55,226 bases of DNA from Flavobacterium sp. Lineage in GTDB: Bacteria > Bacteroidota > Bacteroidia > Flavobacteriales > Flavobacteriaceae. This document shows positions 9,268 to 17,438 of this stretch, one piece after another. The notes under the pieces were generated by a model. The model had not been told where the DNA came from, did no database searches, and was given only the letters and a program-made list of their open reading frames with translations. The stretch is taken from contig JACMOK010000167.1 in the NCBI GenBank assembly GCA_014378065.1, positions 1-55,226 of the forward strand, read 5' to 3'. Position numbers and translations under genes: made by a program. Numbering within the stretch: the stretch's first letter is position 1; each line of letters starts with the position of its first letter.

Positions 9268-10867
9268 AATAGTAATAATCTAGGTTTTTCAAAAATTTGA
9301 CATTCGCTTTTAACGTTAGCGCCACAAAAAGTGCTGCTCCACAAAGCATTCCTACCACGCTGTATTCGTAAGCAAAAAATCGACTGAGCACGAAACCTAA
9401 AAAAATATTTAACAAACAGGCGTATATAATTGCTTTCAATGGTTTCATTGCTTGTCCGAGCGTAAATAAATACAAGGCATTCAACATACCCCATGCCAAC
9501 AATACGTAACCAACGCCACCAATCAAACATACCTTTATGCTCAGTTGCAACAGCACTTCGTTGAATTGGCCTTCAAAACCCCAGGAAGCATTGATAATAA
9601 AGTAAATCAATACGAAAGCGGCAGCACTGGTAAGAAACAATAATAAAACCTGCTGCCAATACATTTTACGAAGCTGGTAGTTAAATACCTCAGGGGTTTT
9701 ATGATCAGTTATTTTTTGTCCGATATCAATAAATCTTGTGAACGACGCAATACTATATTCTAACACTCCAGCGAGCAATAAAAAAACTAAAATAGCTAAA
9801 TCCATTCCCAATTCATAATTTTTTTCAAAATAAACCAAAAACGGTAGGTTACCATTGAGCCCCGAAGACCAAGCTAAAATGCGATCAATAAAAATAAAAA
9901 TATAGATGAATATCCCATAAAAAAAATACTGATAGTTGTGATACAGCATGACAGGAACTTTGATTTCGTTGCCACTTATTGCTTTCTTATTTTTCGTAAG
10001 ATTGAAGAAATATACCGATAAAAAAGTTTTGGCGACTAAAATGGCCAGACCAATACCAATCCAATGCGTAGCGAATATTTGCAGATTTGTTGTTTCTTTA
10101 AGTAATATGGCTGCGGCTGTTCCCGAAAAAATGGCGAGCGTAATAACCCAACGTTGCTTTATGGTGTGCAAAGGAGCTAACATTAGTAAAAGGGTTCCCA
10201 CTAAAAAGGCATATGCAAAAACCACAAACAAAATTTCATAAGGGTAGATATGAAAGAAAAAATTTAATAAAAAAATAGCGACAAGTAGGAAAAAAATGGA
10301 AAGCAGTCCGACTTTATGCAAATAATTAATAGTTTGTTTGGTCATGCGATAATCCTCATAGTTCCAATAAAACGAAGCTTGCCTTCCGATTACTTGCACA
10401 TAGCCGCCAGTAGCTACCAGTCCGATGATTACTCCTAGGACTACCGCCGTAGATTGTATTTGGTTAAAGCCTACGAAAGTCCAAAGTGAATAGCCAAAAA
10501 GAACGATCGCTGCAATTTGAATAAGCACAGGCAATAAGTGAAATATTCCCAAAGAATAATATTCCGCAAAAATTTTAGTTTTGATGCGAAGGTAATCTGA
10601 AATCTGTATCGTTTTGGGTTGGGTGGCCAGTACTTCACGCTCTTTGGCATTTTTAGCATTAAGGTGATAGCGATCGGTTGTGAGTTCGTAAAAAATTAAA
10701 TCTGCCAGGTCTTTAATAGAGGTGAATCCGTAATCAGACATCGTATCTTTTTCACGAATGCCAAGGGATTCAATTGTTGCGGCTACTACTTGGCTACTGA
10801 CGGGCTTGCCAATTTTATCCTTCGTATTTTCTATTAAGGATTTGATGTTTGTATAATGATTTTCCAT
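9254..10867 (-). CDS. pelG: PelG-like polysaccharide exporter, inner membrane
   Basis: 537 residues with about twelve transmembrane segments in the MOP-flippase-like arrangement of PelG. The segment VLGVIIGLVATGGYVQVIGR followed by QASFYWNYEDY matches the early PelG region. PelG is thought to move the growing polymer across the inner membrane with PelF as synthase. This copy has a soluble N-terminal extension of about 90 residues before the first helix (VVAATIESLGIREKDTM, DYGFTSIKDLADLIFYEL), and it is roughly 80 residues longer than Pseudomonas PelG as I remember it. It follows pelF by 42 bases and overlaps the hydrolase gene. Confidence 0.85.
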   Translation of the reverse strand: MENHYTNIKSLIENTKDKIGKPVSSQVVAATIESLGIREKDTMSDYGFTSIKDLADLIFYELTTDRYHLNAKNAKEREVLATQPKTIQISDYLRIKTKIFAEYYSLGIFHLLPVLIQIAAIVLFGYSLWTFVGFNQIQSTAVVLGVIIGLVATGGYVQVIGRQASFYWNYEDYRMTKQTINYLHKVGLLSIFFLLVAIFLLNFFFHIYPYEILFVVFAYAFLVGTLLLMLAPLHTIKQRWVITLAIFSGTAAAILLKETTNLQIFATHWIGIGLAILVAKTFLSVYFFNLTKNKKAISGNEIKVPVMLYHNYQYFFYGIFIYIFIFIDRILAWSSGLNGNLPFLVYFEKNYELGMDLAILVFLLLAGVLEYSIASFTRFIDIGQKITDHKTPEVFNYQLRKMYWQQVLLLFLTSAAAFVLIYFIINASWGFEGQFNEVLLQLSIKVCLIGGVGYVLLAWGMLNALYLFTLGQAMKPLKAIIYACLLNIFLGFVLSRFFAYEYSVVGMLCGAALFVALTLKANVKFLKNLDYYYYAAY

Positions 10868-10909
10868 TGTAGATTGGGGGTTCTATTGATGGTTAAGCTG
10901 AGGAAAATA

Positions 10910-12448
10910 TTATGATGCTTCCATAGCTTCTTGTAAATGGGTGTTCAGATAAATTGGTTCTTGTGCTTTTCTATTTAATATGTATTCGTAGGCAACTTCG
11001 TATTCTTTTATGAATTTTTCTACTGTAAAATTGTCAATTACTTTCTTTCTGGCGTAGGCACCCATTTTCTTTCTTAACACTTCGTCTTTTAAAAGTGTCA
11101 CGACGCTGTTACCAATCGCTTCATGATCTTTGGGCTTACAAATAAAGCCGCATTTTTCATCTAATGCTTCTGTAACCCCACCAACATCTGTAGCAACAAC
11201 TGGAATTCCGCAACTCATCGACTCTAAAACGGTGTAAGGAAATCCTTCGGAAATTGAAGTTAAAATAGAAACATCTCCCTCGCAAAATAATTGATGGGGT
11301 TTGTCATGGTATCCTGCTAAAGAAAAATTTTCTTCTAATCCAAGTTTTTTAATTAAATCATTGCATTCTTTGGTATATTCTGGCACAGCGGTATTATCGC
11401 CATAAACTAAATATTTCACGTTGGGTATTTCTCTTTTCACCACTTCACAGGATTTGATCATCGTAAGAATGTCTTTCAATTCAAAAATTCTCGCTGCAGC
11501 AACTACTGTTGGAATATTTTCAAGGTGCGCGGGTTTCGCAGTCGGAACAAAAAGTTCGTGGTCGATTCCGTTGTAAATCACATCAATCTTGTTTGGATTG
11601 GCACCATACATTTTCTCCCAAGACATATTAAACTTATTGACAGACAAGATTAAATCTGCTTTGTAATAAACCAGCTTGGTGATGCACTCAGAAAATTTAA
11701 TCAATAAATTTTTTAGGAAAAAAGAATACTCTGAAGAGTTAATGGCTATGAGTCGTTCTCTGATAAAAACGCCATGTTCGGTAGCGACAATAGGGGTGCC
11801 GAATTTATATTTCAACACTAAGGCCGGTATTACCGGAAAACCAGATATGGTTAAATGTGAGATGTCCACTTTGGGTACATCGATAGAAATCGGAATCAGA
11901 AAACGATAAATCCAACGCATTCCGACTGTGAAATCATATAACGTTGCATCGTAATGAGCGTCTCTAGCAATTACTTCTGAAACCGTTGTGCAGAAACATT
12001 TCCAAACTGCAACGCTTTTCATTGTTTTTTTATAATCGTGTTTTTGAAAAAAATTCCACATTTCAAAAACCGTATCGTCTATATCTTCTACATCGGCGTT
12101 TTCATCATAAATATGAGCCAACAATTTCTTAAAGATCGGAATAAAAGTTGAAGCAATTACACTGTCGTCATTCTGCTCTTTTTTGTTTACAGTTTTAAAG
12201 TATTTTTTTCCGTAATTTAGCAGTTCTTGTGGTTCTAAGGGAGACCATAGCGGAACCTGAATTACTTTTTTAACATTATCACTTAAAACATATTTCGATT
12301 TTTGTTCGAAATCAGCGTTAATAGAATACAAAGTGTAGTCAACATTTTTTACTTGGTTGCAAAGCATGTGAGCCCAGGTCGAAACGCCACCACCATTAAA
12401 AGGATAAGTTCCTTCTAAAATTAACATTACATCGTATTTTTTTTTCAT
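10910..12448 (-). CDS. pelF: PelF-like glycosyltransferase (GT4)
   Basis: 512 residues of GT-B fold. The N-terminal glycine loop EGTYPFNGGGVSTWAH (12-27) is the PelF signature. The C-terminal half has YNGIDHELF, an AAARIFELKD strand and the EX7E motif E401-E409 (EGFPYTVLE), then PVVATDVGGVTEAL. PelF is the cytoplasmic synthase that polymerises UDP-activated N-acetylhexosamines for Pel. It is the first gene of a five-gene minus-strand operon and is preceded by 359 non-coding bases with operator-like repeats. Length matches the family (about 500). No PelD-like c-di-GMP receptor gene is present next to it. Confidence 0.9.
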   Translation of the reverse strand: MKKKYDVMLILEGTYPFNGGGVSTWAHMLCNQVKNVDYTLYSINADFEQKSKYVLSDNVKKVIQVPLWSPLEPQELLNYGKKYFKTVNKKEQNDDSVIASTFIPIFKKLLAHIYDENADVEDIDDTVFEMWNFFQKHDYKKTMKSVAVWKCFCTTVSEVIARDAHYDATLYDFTVGMRWIYRFLIPISIDVPKVDISHLTISGFPVIPALVLKYKFGTPIVATEHGVFIRERLIAINSSEYSFFLKNLLIKFSECITKLVYYKADLILSVNKFNMSWEKMYGANPNKIDVIYNGIDHELFVPTAKPAHLENIPTVVAAARIFELKDILTMIKSCEVVKREIPNVKYLVYGDNTAVPEYTKECNDLIKKLGLEENFSLAGYHDKPHQLFCEGDVSILTSISEGFPYTVLESMSCGIPVVATDVGGVTEALDEKCGFICKPKDHEAIGNSVVTLLKDEVLRKKMGAYARKKVIDNFTVEKFIKEYEVAYEYILNRKAQEPIYLNTHLQEAMEAS

Positions 12449-12620
12449 GCCTTGAATTTTGTGTTGAAACTGTTACGTAAAACGTACCATTCCTTTTTGC
12501 TTGTTGGTAAAACTAGGCAGTTAAAAAAATAAAAAAAACATCGTTTTTAATGCCGCACTTAGAACGAAATATTAAAATGATCTGTTAAAAAGATTTTAAT
12601 TTGACTTTCTATTTCAAGCA

Positions 12621-12628
12621 CAAAGATA
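12621..12628 (-). promoter_or_regulatory. Candidate -7 promoter element for pelF
   Basis: On the minus strand this reads TATCTTTG, an exact TAnnTTTG. It would start transcription near 12617 with a leader of about 170 bases. No TTG is visible at the -33 distance, which could mean dependence on an activator. Confidence 0.35.
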
Positions 12629-12688
12629 TTTTCTCTTTATCTAATATAAAAAAAAAAACCGTGAAATCTGTTGTAAACACTCATATTA

Positions 12689-12785
12689 TCGATGAAATAC
12701 ATCATTCATCTTGATATAGGTGATTACAAAAAAAACGTGAAAATAAATTGGTAGAGTACATCGGTAAAATGATGTACTTCATCGA
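12689..12785. repeat. Nested inverted repeats (TACATC/GATGTA family) upstream of pelF
   Basis: The arms 12689-12703 (TCGATGAAATACATC) and 12771-12785 (GATGTACTTCATCGA) are reverse complements at 14 of 15 positions. Within the span, AGTACATC (12755-12762) pairs perfectly with GATGTACT (12771-12778) over an 8-base loop, and GATGAA pairs with TTCATC at 12691-12710. No T-run follows, so these look more like protein-binding sites than a terminator. Confidence 0.55.
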
Positions 12786-12807
12786 GTTAAAAACAAAAAT
12801 TCAGATT

Positions 12808-14334
12808 TTATAAGTGTTGCTCTCGGAATTTTTTTCCAATCAGTAACATTAATTTTAACTTATAGTCTTCGATGAGCCATTCCCGGTAATTTTTACTACA
12901 ATGACTCAAACAATTGGCGTATCTTTTCATTCGACACTCAATATCAGGTTGCAATTCTTTGGCTAATAGTTTGGCATCATACAACTCTTCAGCATTGTCA
13001 GCACACATCGCAGCATGCTGTTCGATCGACTTTTCAATGACTACTTTAGATCGTAAGTTTTGTGCCACCGCCCATTTATGTTGCTCATCGACATCAAAAG
13101 TAACTTCTGCAGTTTTGCAAAATCTCGATCGCAATTCGGGTGGCATCTGGTATTTGAAATACAATTCAATTTCAGCATCATCACGCAAATTTTCTAAGTA
13201 AAATTCAGGTGATTTGAAGATATGCTGCCAATCGACAGGCTCATTCCATAATCCGAATCGTGCCGCATTATTTCCCATGTCAATAACGGTAAATGTATTT
13301 TTAAGCGGTAGTTTTCGAGAACCTCTGCCAATCATTTGAAAATACAAAGTTAGCGATTTGGTTGCCCGATTTAAAATGATGCTTTCTACCGTAGGCTCAT
13401 CGAAACCTGTGGTTAAGATGCCAACGGAAGTCAATATGGCGTCTGGTGTTTTCTTAAACCAAGACAAAATATCACGGCGGTCTTCCGGGCTGCTCGTATT
13501 GTCTAAATGCCGTATGGCATAACCTGCTTCTCGAAACGTTTCATAAACATATAATGACGTATTAATGCCATTGTTAAAAATCAATGTTTTTTTTCCGAGC
13601 GATTTTTCCGTGTAAGCATGCAACAACTTCTCTTGCATCGCCATGTTGGAATAAAGATCATCTGAAGATTTGACTGTGTAATCTCCGTTAATTCCGACTT
13701 TTAACGACGTTAATCCCACATCATAACTATAAGTAACGGCCTTGGCTAAAAATCCCTTTTCAATTAAAGACGAAATGGCATCCCCAACAATAAGCTCGTC
13801 ATAGTTTTCATGCATGGGCATTTTAATGTTCGAACTTAACGGAGTTGCCGTCACGCCAAGTATAAAGGCATTTTTAAAAGAACCAAGCAACTTTCTGAAA
13901 GAATTATAATGCGCTTCATCAATTATTACCAATCCTATATTGTCCAAGTGCAATTTCTCATCGTTGATTCGGTTTTTCAACGTTTCTACCATCGCTACAA
14001 AGCAAGAGTAATCATTTTGATCGGGCAATTCTTTGACCTTGCTGTTGATAATTTTATTCTTTACGTCAAATCCTTTCAGCATTTTAGAAGTCTGCTTACA
14101 CAACTCGATTCGGTGCGTCAGCACAACTACTTTCTTATCGTGTTTAGAAATGTACCTTCGAACGATTTCAGAGAAAATTACAGTTTTTCCGCCCCCGGTA
14201 GGAAGCTGATAAAGTAAATGGTGGTTGCTGGGCGCATTGTCAAGTCGGTCAAAAATACTGTCAATATCGCCTTTCTGGTAACTGTACAGTTCCTTCCTAT
14301 CTTCAATTTCAAGTTCTAAATCTTTATGCGACAT
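12808..14334 (-). CDS. SF2 DEAD/DEAH-box helicase
   Basis: 508 residues. Motif I is YQLPTGGGKTVIFSE, motif II is IIDEAHYN and motif III is VTATPL. Helicase C-terminal motifs include GRGSR (motif VI-like, in FQMIGRGSRKLP) and ILTTGFDEP. The layout resembles the UvrB/type III restriction-type RES subunit and the DNA/RNA helicases COG1061. It probably unwinds or translocates on DNA or RNA with ATP. No methylase or nuclease gene lies next to it, so a restriction role is not supported. It has its own promoter-like sequence and appears monocistronic. Confidence 0.85.
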   Translation of the reverse strand: MSHKDLELEIEDRKELYSYQKGDIDSIFDRLDNAPSNHHLLYQLPTGGGKTVIFSEIVRRYISKHDKKVVVLTHRIELCKQTSKMLKGFDVKNKIINSKVKELPDQNDYSCFVAMVETLKNRINDEKLHLDNIGLVIIDEAHYNSFRKLLGSFKNAFILGVTATPLSSNIKMPMHENYDELIVGDAISSLIEKGFLAKAVTYSYDVGLTSLKVGINGDYTVKSSDDLYSNMAMQEKLLHAYTEKSLGKKTLIFNNGINTSLYVYETFREAGYAIRHLDNTSSPEDRRDILSWFKKTPDAILTSVGILTTGFDEPTVESIILNRATKSLTLYFQMIGRGSRKLPLKNTFTVIDMGNNAARFGLWNEPVDWQHIFKSPEFYLENLRDDAEIELYFKYQMPPELRSRFCKTAEVTFDVDEQHKWAVAQNLRSKVVIEKSIEQHAAMCADNAEELYDAKLLAKELQPDIECRMKRYANCLSHCSKNYREWLIEDYKLKLMLLIGKKFREQHL

Positions 14335-14353
14335 AATGGCTTTTACAATTTCG

Positions 14354-14361
14354 CAAAACTA
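14354..14361 (-). promoter_or_regulatory. Candidate -7 element for the helicase gene
   Basis: The minus strand reads TAGTTTTG, an exact TAnnTTTG, about 20 bases upstream of the ATG. No -33 TTG is evident. Confidence 0.3.
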
Positions 14362-14472
14362 CGTCTAAAAAAGAATTATACGGTAACTTAAAAGTTAAAT
14401 CAAACAAAAAGAAAGATTCCTCGACTATTTTTTTTAAGAAAATTGGATTCAAACACTCTTGCATCGCTTTAT

Positions 14473-14904
14473 TTATGCCGCTTGAATGTCGGATTTATTA
14501 ATTTTAGAAGATTCTGTAATCTTGATCGTTGCTTCAATACAGCTTACATTGTTATCGAGGCTTAACATCATGCTGTCGAAATGTAGAAAATTAGTGATTT
14601 TTTTTAGCTCCACTGCAAACAGTTCTTGTTCTGTTTTAGGCTGATAATCCAATGATTGAATACCATTTATTTTAAGACTAATGATGGCACAATCATTATA
14701 TGCTGTTTTAAGATGATCTGCACAAGCGCGTGGTTTGTTGCCCAAATACAATTTTAAAAAACTGCCATTCAGTAACAATTCTGAAATTACTTTGCGCATA
14801 ATTAATCCATTGTTCCAATTGTCTTTGTAGATTAACAAACGGGATACATTTGGCAGCAAAAAAACCAGTGTGAGATTGTCGTGATGCCGTAAATTATAAA
14901 ACAT
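14473..14904 (-). CDS. Hypothetical protein, 143 aa
   Basis: I do not recognise this protein. It has no signal peptide, membrane segment or cysteine cluster. It reads as a small mixed alpha/beta soluble protein (LTLVFLLPNVSRLLIYKD, then CAIISLKINGIQSLDY, and a C-terminal strand-like CIEATIKITESSK). It stands alone with about 100 to 140 non-coding bases on each side. Codon use looks like that of its neighbours, which supports a real gene. Confidence 0.5.
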   Translation of the reverse strand: MFYNLRHHDNLTLVFLLPNVSRLLIYKDNWNNGLIMRKVISELLLNGSFLKLYLGNKPRACADHLKTAYNDCAIISLKINGIQSLDYQPKTEQELFAVELKKITNFLHFDSMMLSLDNNVSCIEATIKITESSKINKSDIQAA

Positions 14905-15000
14905 AACAATAAATTTATTGTCAAATTTCCAGTTTTAAGTTTAGAGATAACTTATAGAATTACTTAAAAACCTTTCAGGATTTACAGTTAAAAAAATAAA

Positions 15001-15516
15001 TTAAGTATCAAATTGCTCCATAATTCTTTCAAATTCAAACCGGTTTTCCCATTTTTGTAGCAGCACTTCATTCACTATAGCAATAAGTCGGATTTTAAAT
15101 TCACCCACAAGCCCGTTTACAATACAATAATTTACGACTTGCCCGAAAGAATTAAGGATGCTTTTGTAGTAAGAAGCATATCTTATATCCCGTTTAGCTG
15201 TATATTTTAAGGCAACTTCTATCGCAAAAAGCATTACGTCGACCACAGCAAAAGGATCTACGCCTAACACCAAAAAATGTTTAATATATTTTTGGGCGGT
15301 CGACCGTCTTAACTTGGCTCTTTTGGTTGTAAGAGGAAAATATTCATTAGAAATTTTAAGTTTTGCTTCTCTGACCAACTGCTCCTCTTTAGGATGAAAC
15401 ACAAAGTTATAATAGGTTTTGACATCGCTGAATTTGTCGTAAAGAGCCAACAATTGCAACTCAATTTGCTCCTTGTCTAAATTTGCTAAATATAGTTTTA
15501 AATCGCGTTTGCTCAT
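15001..15516 (-). CDS. DUF6155 family protein
   Basis: 171 residues starting MSKRDLKLYLANLDKEQ, with YYNFVFHPKEEQLV and the basic helix RRSTAQKYIKHFLVLGVDPF. This matches the N-terminal pattern I know for DUF6155, a small helical soluble family of unknown role common in Bacteroidota. The first ATG follows a good promoter and is the conserved start. The gene is divergent from the DUF3817 gene, and both promoters share the 120-base gap. Confidence 0.75.
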   Translation of the reverse strand: MSKRDLKLYLANLDKEQIELQLLALYDKFSDVKTYYNFVFHPKEEQLVREAKLKISNEYFPLTTKRAKLRRSTAQKYIKHFLVLGVDPFAVVDVMLFAIEVALKYTAKRDIRYASYYKSILNSFGQVVNYCIVNGLVGEFKIRLIAIVNEVLLQKWENRFEFERIMEQFDT

Positions 15517-15533
15517 ACCTCGGTTTATTAGCG

Positions 15534-15566
15534 CAAAAGTAATACACTTTATACTTTTTTAATCAA
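15534..15566 (-). promoter_or_regulatory. Promoter of the DUF6155 gene
   Basis: On minus, TTG (15564-15566) and TACTTTTG (15534-15541) are 22 bases apart, which fits TTG-N(17-23)-TAnnTTTG. The implied leader is about 15 bases. Confidence 0.5.
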
Positions 15567-15576
15567 GTGGATTACT

Positions 15577-15584
15577 TAATTTTG
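15577..15584 (+). promoter_or_regulatory. Candidate -7 element for DUF3817-mscS
   Basis: TAATTTTG fits TAnnTTTG. A small hairpin TTGCCG/CGGCAA (15582-15604) lies at the predicted start of the transcript. No TTG is found at -33. Confidence 0.35.
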
Positions 15585-15638
15585 CCGAATTGCAAAACGG
15601 CAATTTAAAATAGTCCCAAAAATTAAAATTCGCTTTAT

Positions 15639-15917
15639 ATGCTCAAATTTTTTAAAATCATTGCTTTATTAGAAGGTATTTCGCTGTTGGCCCTTTTCTT
15701 TTTTGCCATGCCGATGAAAAGACTATTTGGCCACCCAGAGTTTCAGTTTCCGGTGGGAATGGCTCATGGGCTGTTATTTATAGTATACATTATTTTGGCT
15801 GTGATGCTCAAATTTGAAAAAGATTGGTCCGCAAAAAAACTAGCCATTATCGCTGTGGCGTCAATTATCCCATTTGGCACCTTTTACATCGAAAAGAAAT
15901 ACCTACAAAATGCATAA
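15639..15917 (+). CDS. DUF3817 small membrane protein
   Basis: 92 residues with three hydrophobic segments. The start IIALLEGISLLALFF, the loop GHPEFQFPVGMAHGLLF and the end IPFGTFYIEKKYL are the hallmarks of DUF3817, a three-helix membrane family of unknown function. The gene overlaps the next one by 8 bases, so the two are translationally coupled. Confidence 0.85.
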   Translation: MLKFFKIIALLEGISLLALFFFAMPMKRLFGHPEFQFPVGMAHGLLFIVYIILAVMLKFEKDWSAKKLAIIAVASIIPFGTFYIEKKYLQNA

Positions 15918-17178
15918 ACTGTTGGAGAAAATATTTGGATGGTGTTATCCCCTGCTCCGCCGCTGGCATCTCGACGATACGTTGGCTTCCTACTCTAGCT
16001 TGGCAATTAATATTGTTATACTCTGTTTTCTGGCTTATGGCATTTTCATAATTTTCCGGTTTATTTTAGTTACGGTAATGGCTGTTGTTGCCAAAAAAAC
16101 CAAAACCAAATTTGATGACCTTCTTATCACGAATAAAACTGCAAAATATATCGCGCACCTTATCCCGCTATTGTTTATTTACAAGGCAGTGCCCATTATT
16201 TTAGACCATTATGTCTATTGGGAATCGGTGTTCGGGAAATTGGTTGGCATATACATCATCCTTCTCGTTTTATGGATTGTGCGGACAATTTTTAATGCGC
16301 TTCGAGACCATCTAAAACAGATTCCAACTTACAGCGATAAGCCGATTGACAGTTATATTCAGATTATCATGATAGTTCTTTGGATGATTGGCGTCACGGT
16401 CATAATCTCAGAATTATTCGACATCAAGACCAACACTTTGTTTGCTACATTCGGAGCCGTATCGGCCATTATTATCTTAATTTTCAGGGATACTATTTTG
16501 GGTTTTGTCGCAAGTGTTCAAGTGTCACTGAACGACATGGTACGGATTGGGGATTGGATCACATTCGATAAATACGGCGCCGATGGCGATGTAATTGAAA
16601 TTAACCTTGCCACCGTAAAAGTCAGAAATTTTGACAATACCACCACCACCATTCCAACTTACAGCATGATTTCTGACTCGTTTCGAAATTGGCGCGGCAT
16701 GTTAAATTCTGACGGTAGGAGAATTAAAAGACACATTTTAATCAAAGCCAAGAGTATCCGCTTTTTGAATGAAAGTGAATTGGTGAAGATGAAAAAAATT
16801 CAGCTGATTACGGCTTATATCGAGAATCGTCAGTTAGAAATTAATAAATACAACAGCCAGAACGGGATCGATAGATCGCTGCCGCTTAATGGAAGAAATA
16901 TCACCAATTTCGGGTTGTTTCGAAAATACATTACGCAATATTTGCAGCATTATCCCGGATTAAACCATGACATGATTTTGCTTTGCCGACAGTTACAGCC
17001 TACCGCTCAGGGAATTCCTCTGGAAATTTATACTTTTACAAAAGACAAGCGTTTTGAAAATTACGAATATATCATGGCTGATATTTTTGATCATATTTTT
17101 GCATCGATAATTTATTTTGATCTTCAAATTTTTGAATTGCCTTCGGAGGGAAATGGTTTGTCACAAGAAAGTATTTAA
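15910..17178 (+). CDS. YbdG-type mechanosensitive (MscS-family) channel
   Basis: 422 residues from the ATG at 15910. An in-frame upstream start would extend further into DUF3817 and is less likely. There are about five N-terminal transmembrane segments, then the MscS pore-lining helix and beta domain (IIILIFRDTILGFVASVQ, DMVRIGDWITF, VIEINLATVKVRNFDNTT). The C-terminal DSFRNWRGM, GRRIKRHILI and long soluble tail match YbdG (415 aa in E. coli) rather than short MscS. It releases osmolytes on membrane tension at hypo-osmotic shock. It forms a two-gene operon with DUF3817. Confidence 0.85.
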   Translation: MHKLLEKIFGWCYPLLRRWHLDDTLASYSSLAINIVILCFLAYGIFIIFRFILVTVMAVVAKKTKTKFDDLLITNKTAKYIAHLIPLLFIYKAVPIILDHYVYWESVFGKLVGIYIILLVLWIVRTIFNALRDHLKQIPTYSDKPIDSYIQIIMIVLWMIGVTVIISELFDIKTNTLFATFGAVSAIIILIFRDTILGFVASVQVSLNDMVRIGDWITFDKYGADGDVIEINLATVKVRNFDNTTTTIPTYSMISDSFRNWRGMLNSDGRRIKRHILIKAKSIRFLNESELVKMKKIQLITAYIENRQLEINKYNSQNGIDRSLPLNGRNITNFGLFRKYITQYLQHYPGLNHDMILLCRQLQPTAQGIPLEIYTFTKDKRFENYEYIMADIFDHIFASIIYFDLQIFELPSEGNGLSQESI

Positions 17179-17357
17179 GGTGCAATGTTACTGTCATTTA
17201 AAATTATTGTATCGTTTTAAGGCGGTCGCAGGGCAGTTGATCTTTAATTAGCGGTGTTAAGTTATGGAACTAATTGTTATATAGTTGTGCATACTTTGGC
17301 AAAATTTACAATCTATTGAAATGATCACGCGGAAAGTTGTATTTATTACTTAAAAAA

Positions 17358-17387
17358 TTGAATTTTAAAAGTAAACTCATATATTTG
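17358..17387 (+). promoter_or_regulatory. Promoter of the OmpA-like gene
   Basis: TTG (17358-17360) and TATATTTG (17380-17387) are 19 bases apart, a full match to the Bacteroidota housekeeping promoter. The start near 17391 gives a leader of about 48 bases, suitable for a highly expressed outer-membrane protein. Confidence 0.65.
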
Positions 17388-17438
17388 CAAATCAAATGTT
17401 AATTTTATACTCTATAAAGTATTAAACCTGCTCAAATT

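Larger units (their letters stand above)
12449..12807. other. Non-coding region upstream of the Pel-like operon
   Basis: 359 bases between the helicase gene and pelF, both on minus. It holds a candidate -7 element (12621-12628), poly-A tracts around 12648 and 12728, and a set of related inverted repeats at 12689-12785. I see no small gene. This is the place to look for control of exopolysaccharide synthesis. Confidence 0.6.

Noticed and set aside
12755..12778. The 8-base palindrome as a terminator of the helicase gene
   Set aside because: No U-run follows on the minus strand and the arms belong to a larger repeat set, so a regulatory site is a better reading.
12808..14334. Helicase as part of a restriction or defence system
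   Set aside because: No methylase, nuclease or other defence gene lies beside it; the neighbours are housekeeping or exopolysaccharide genes.
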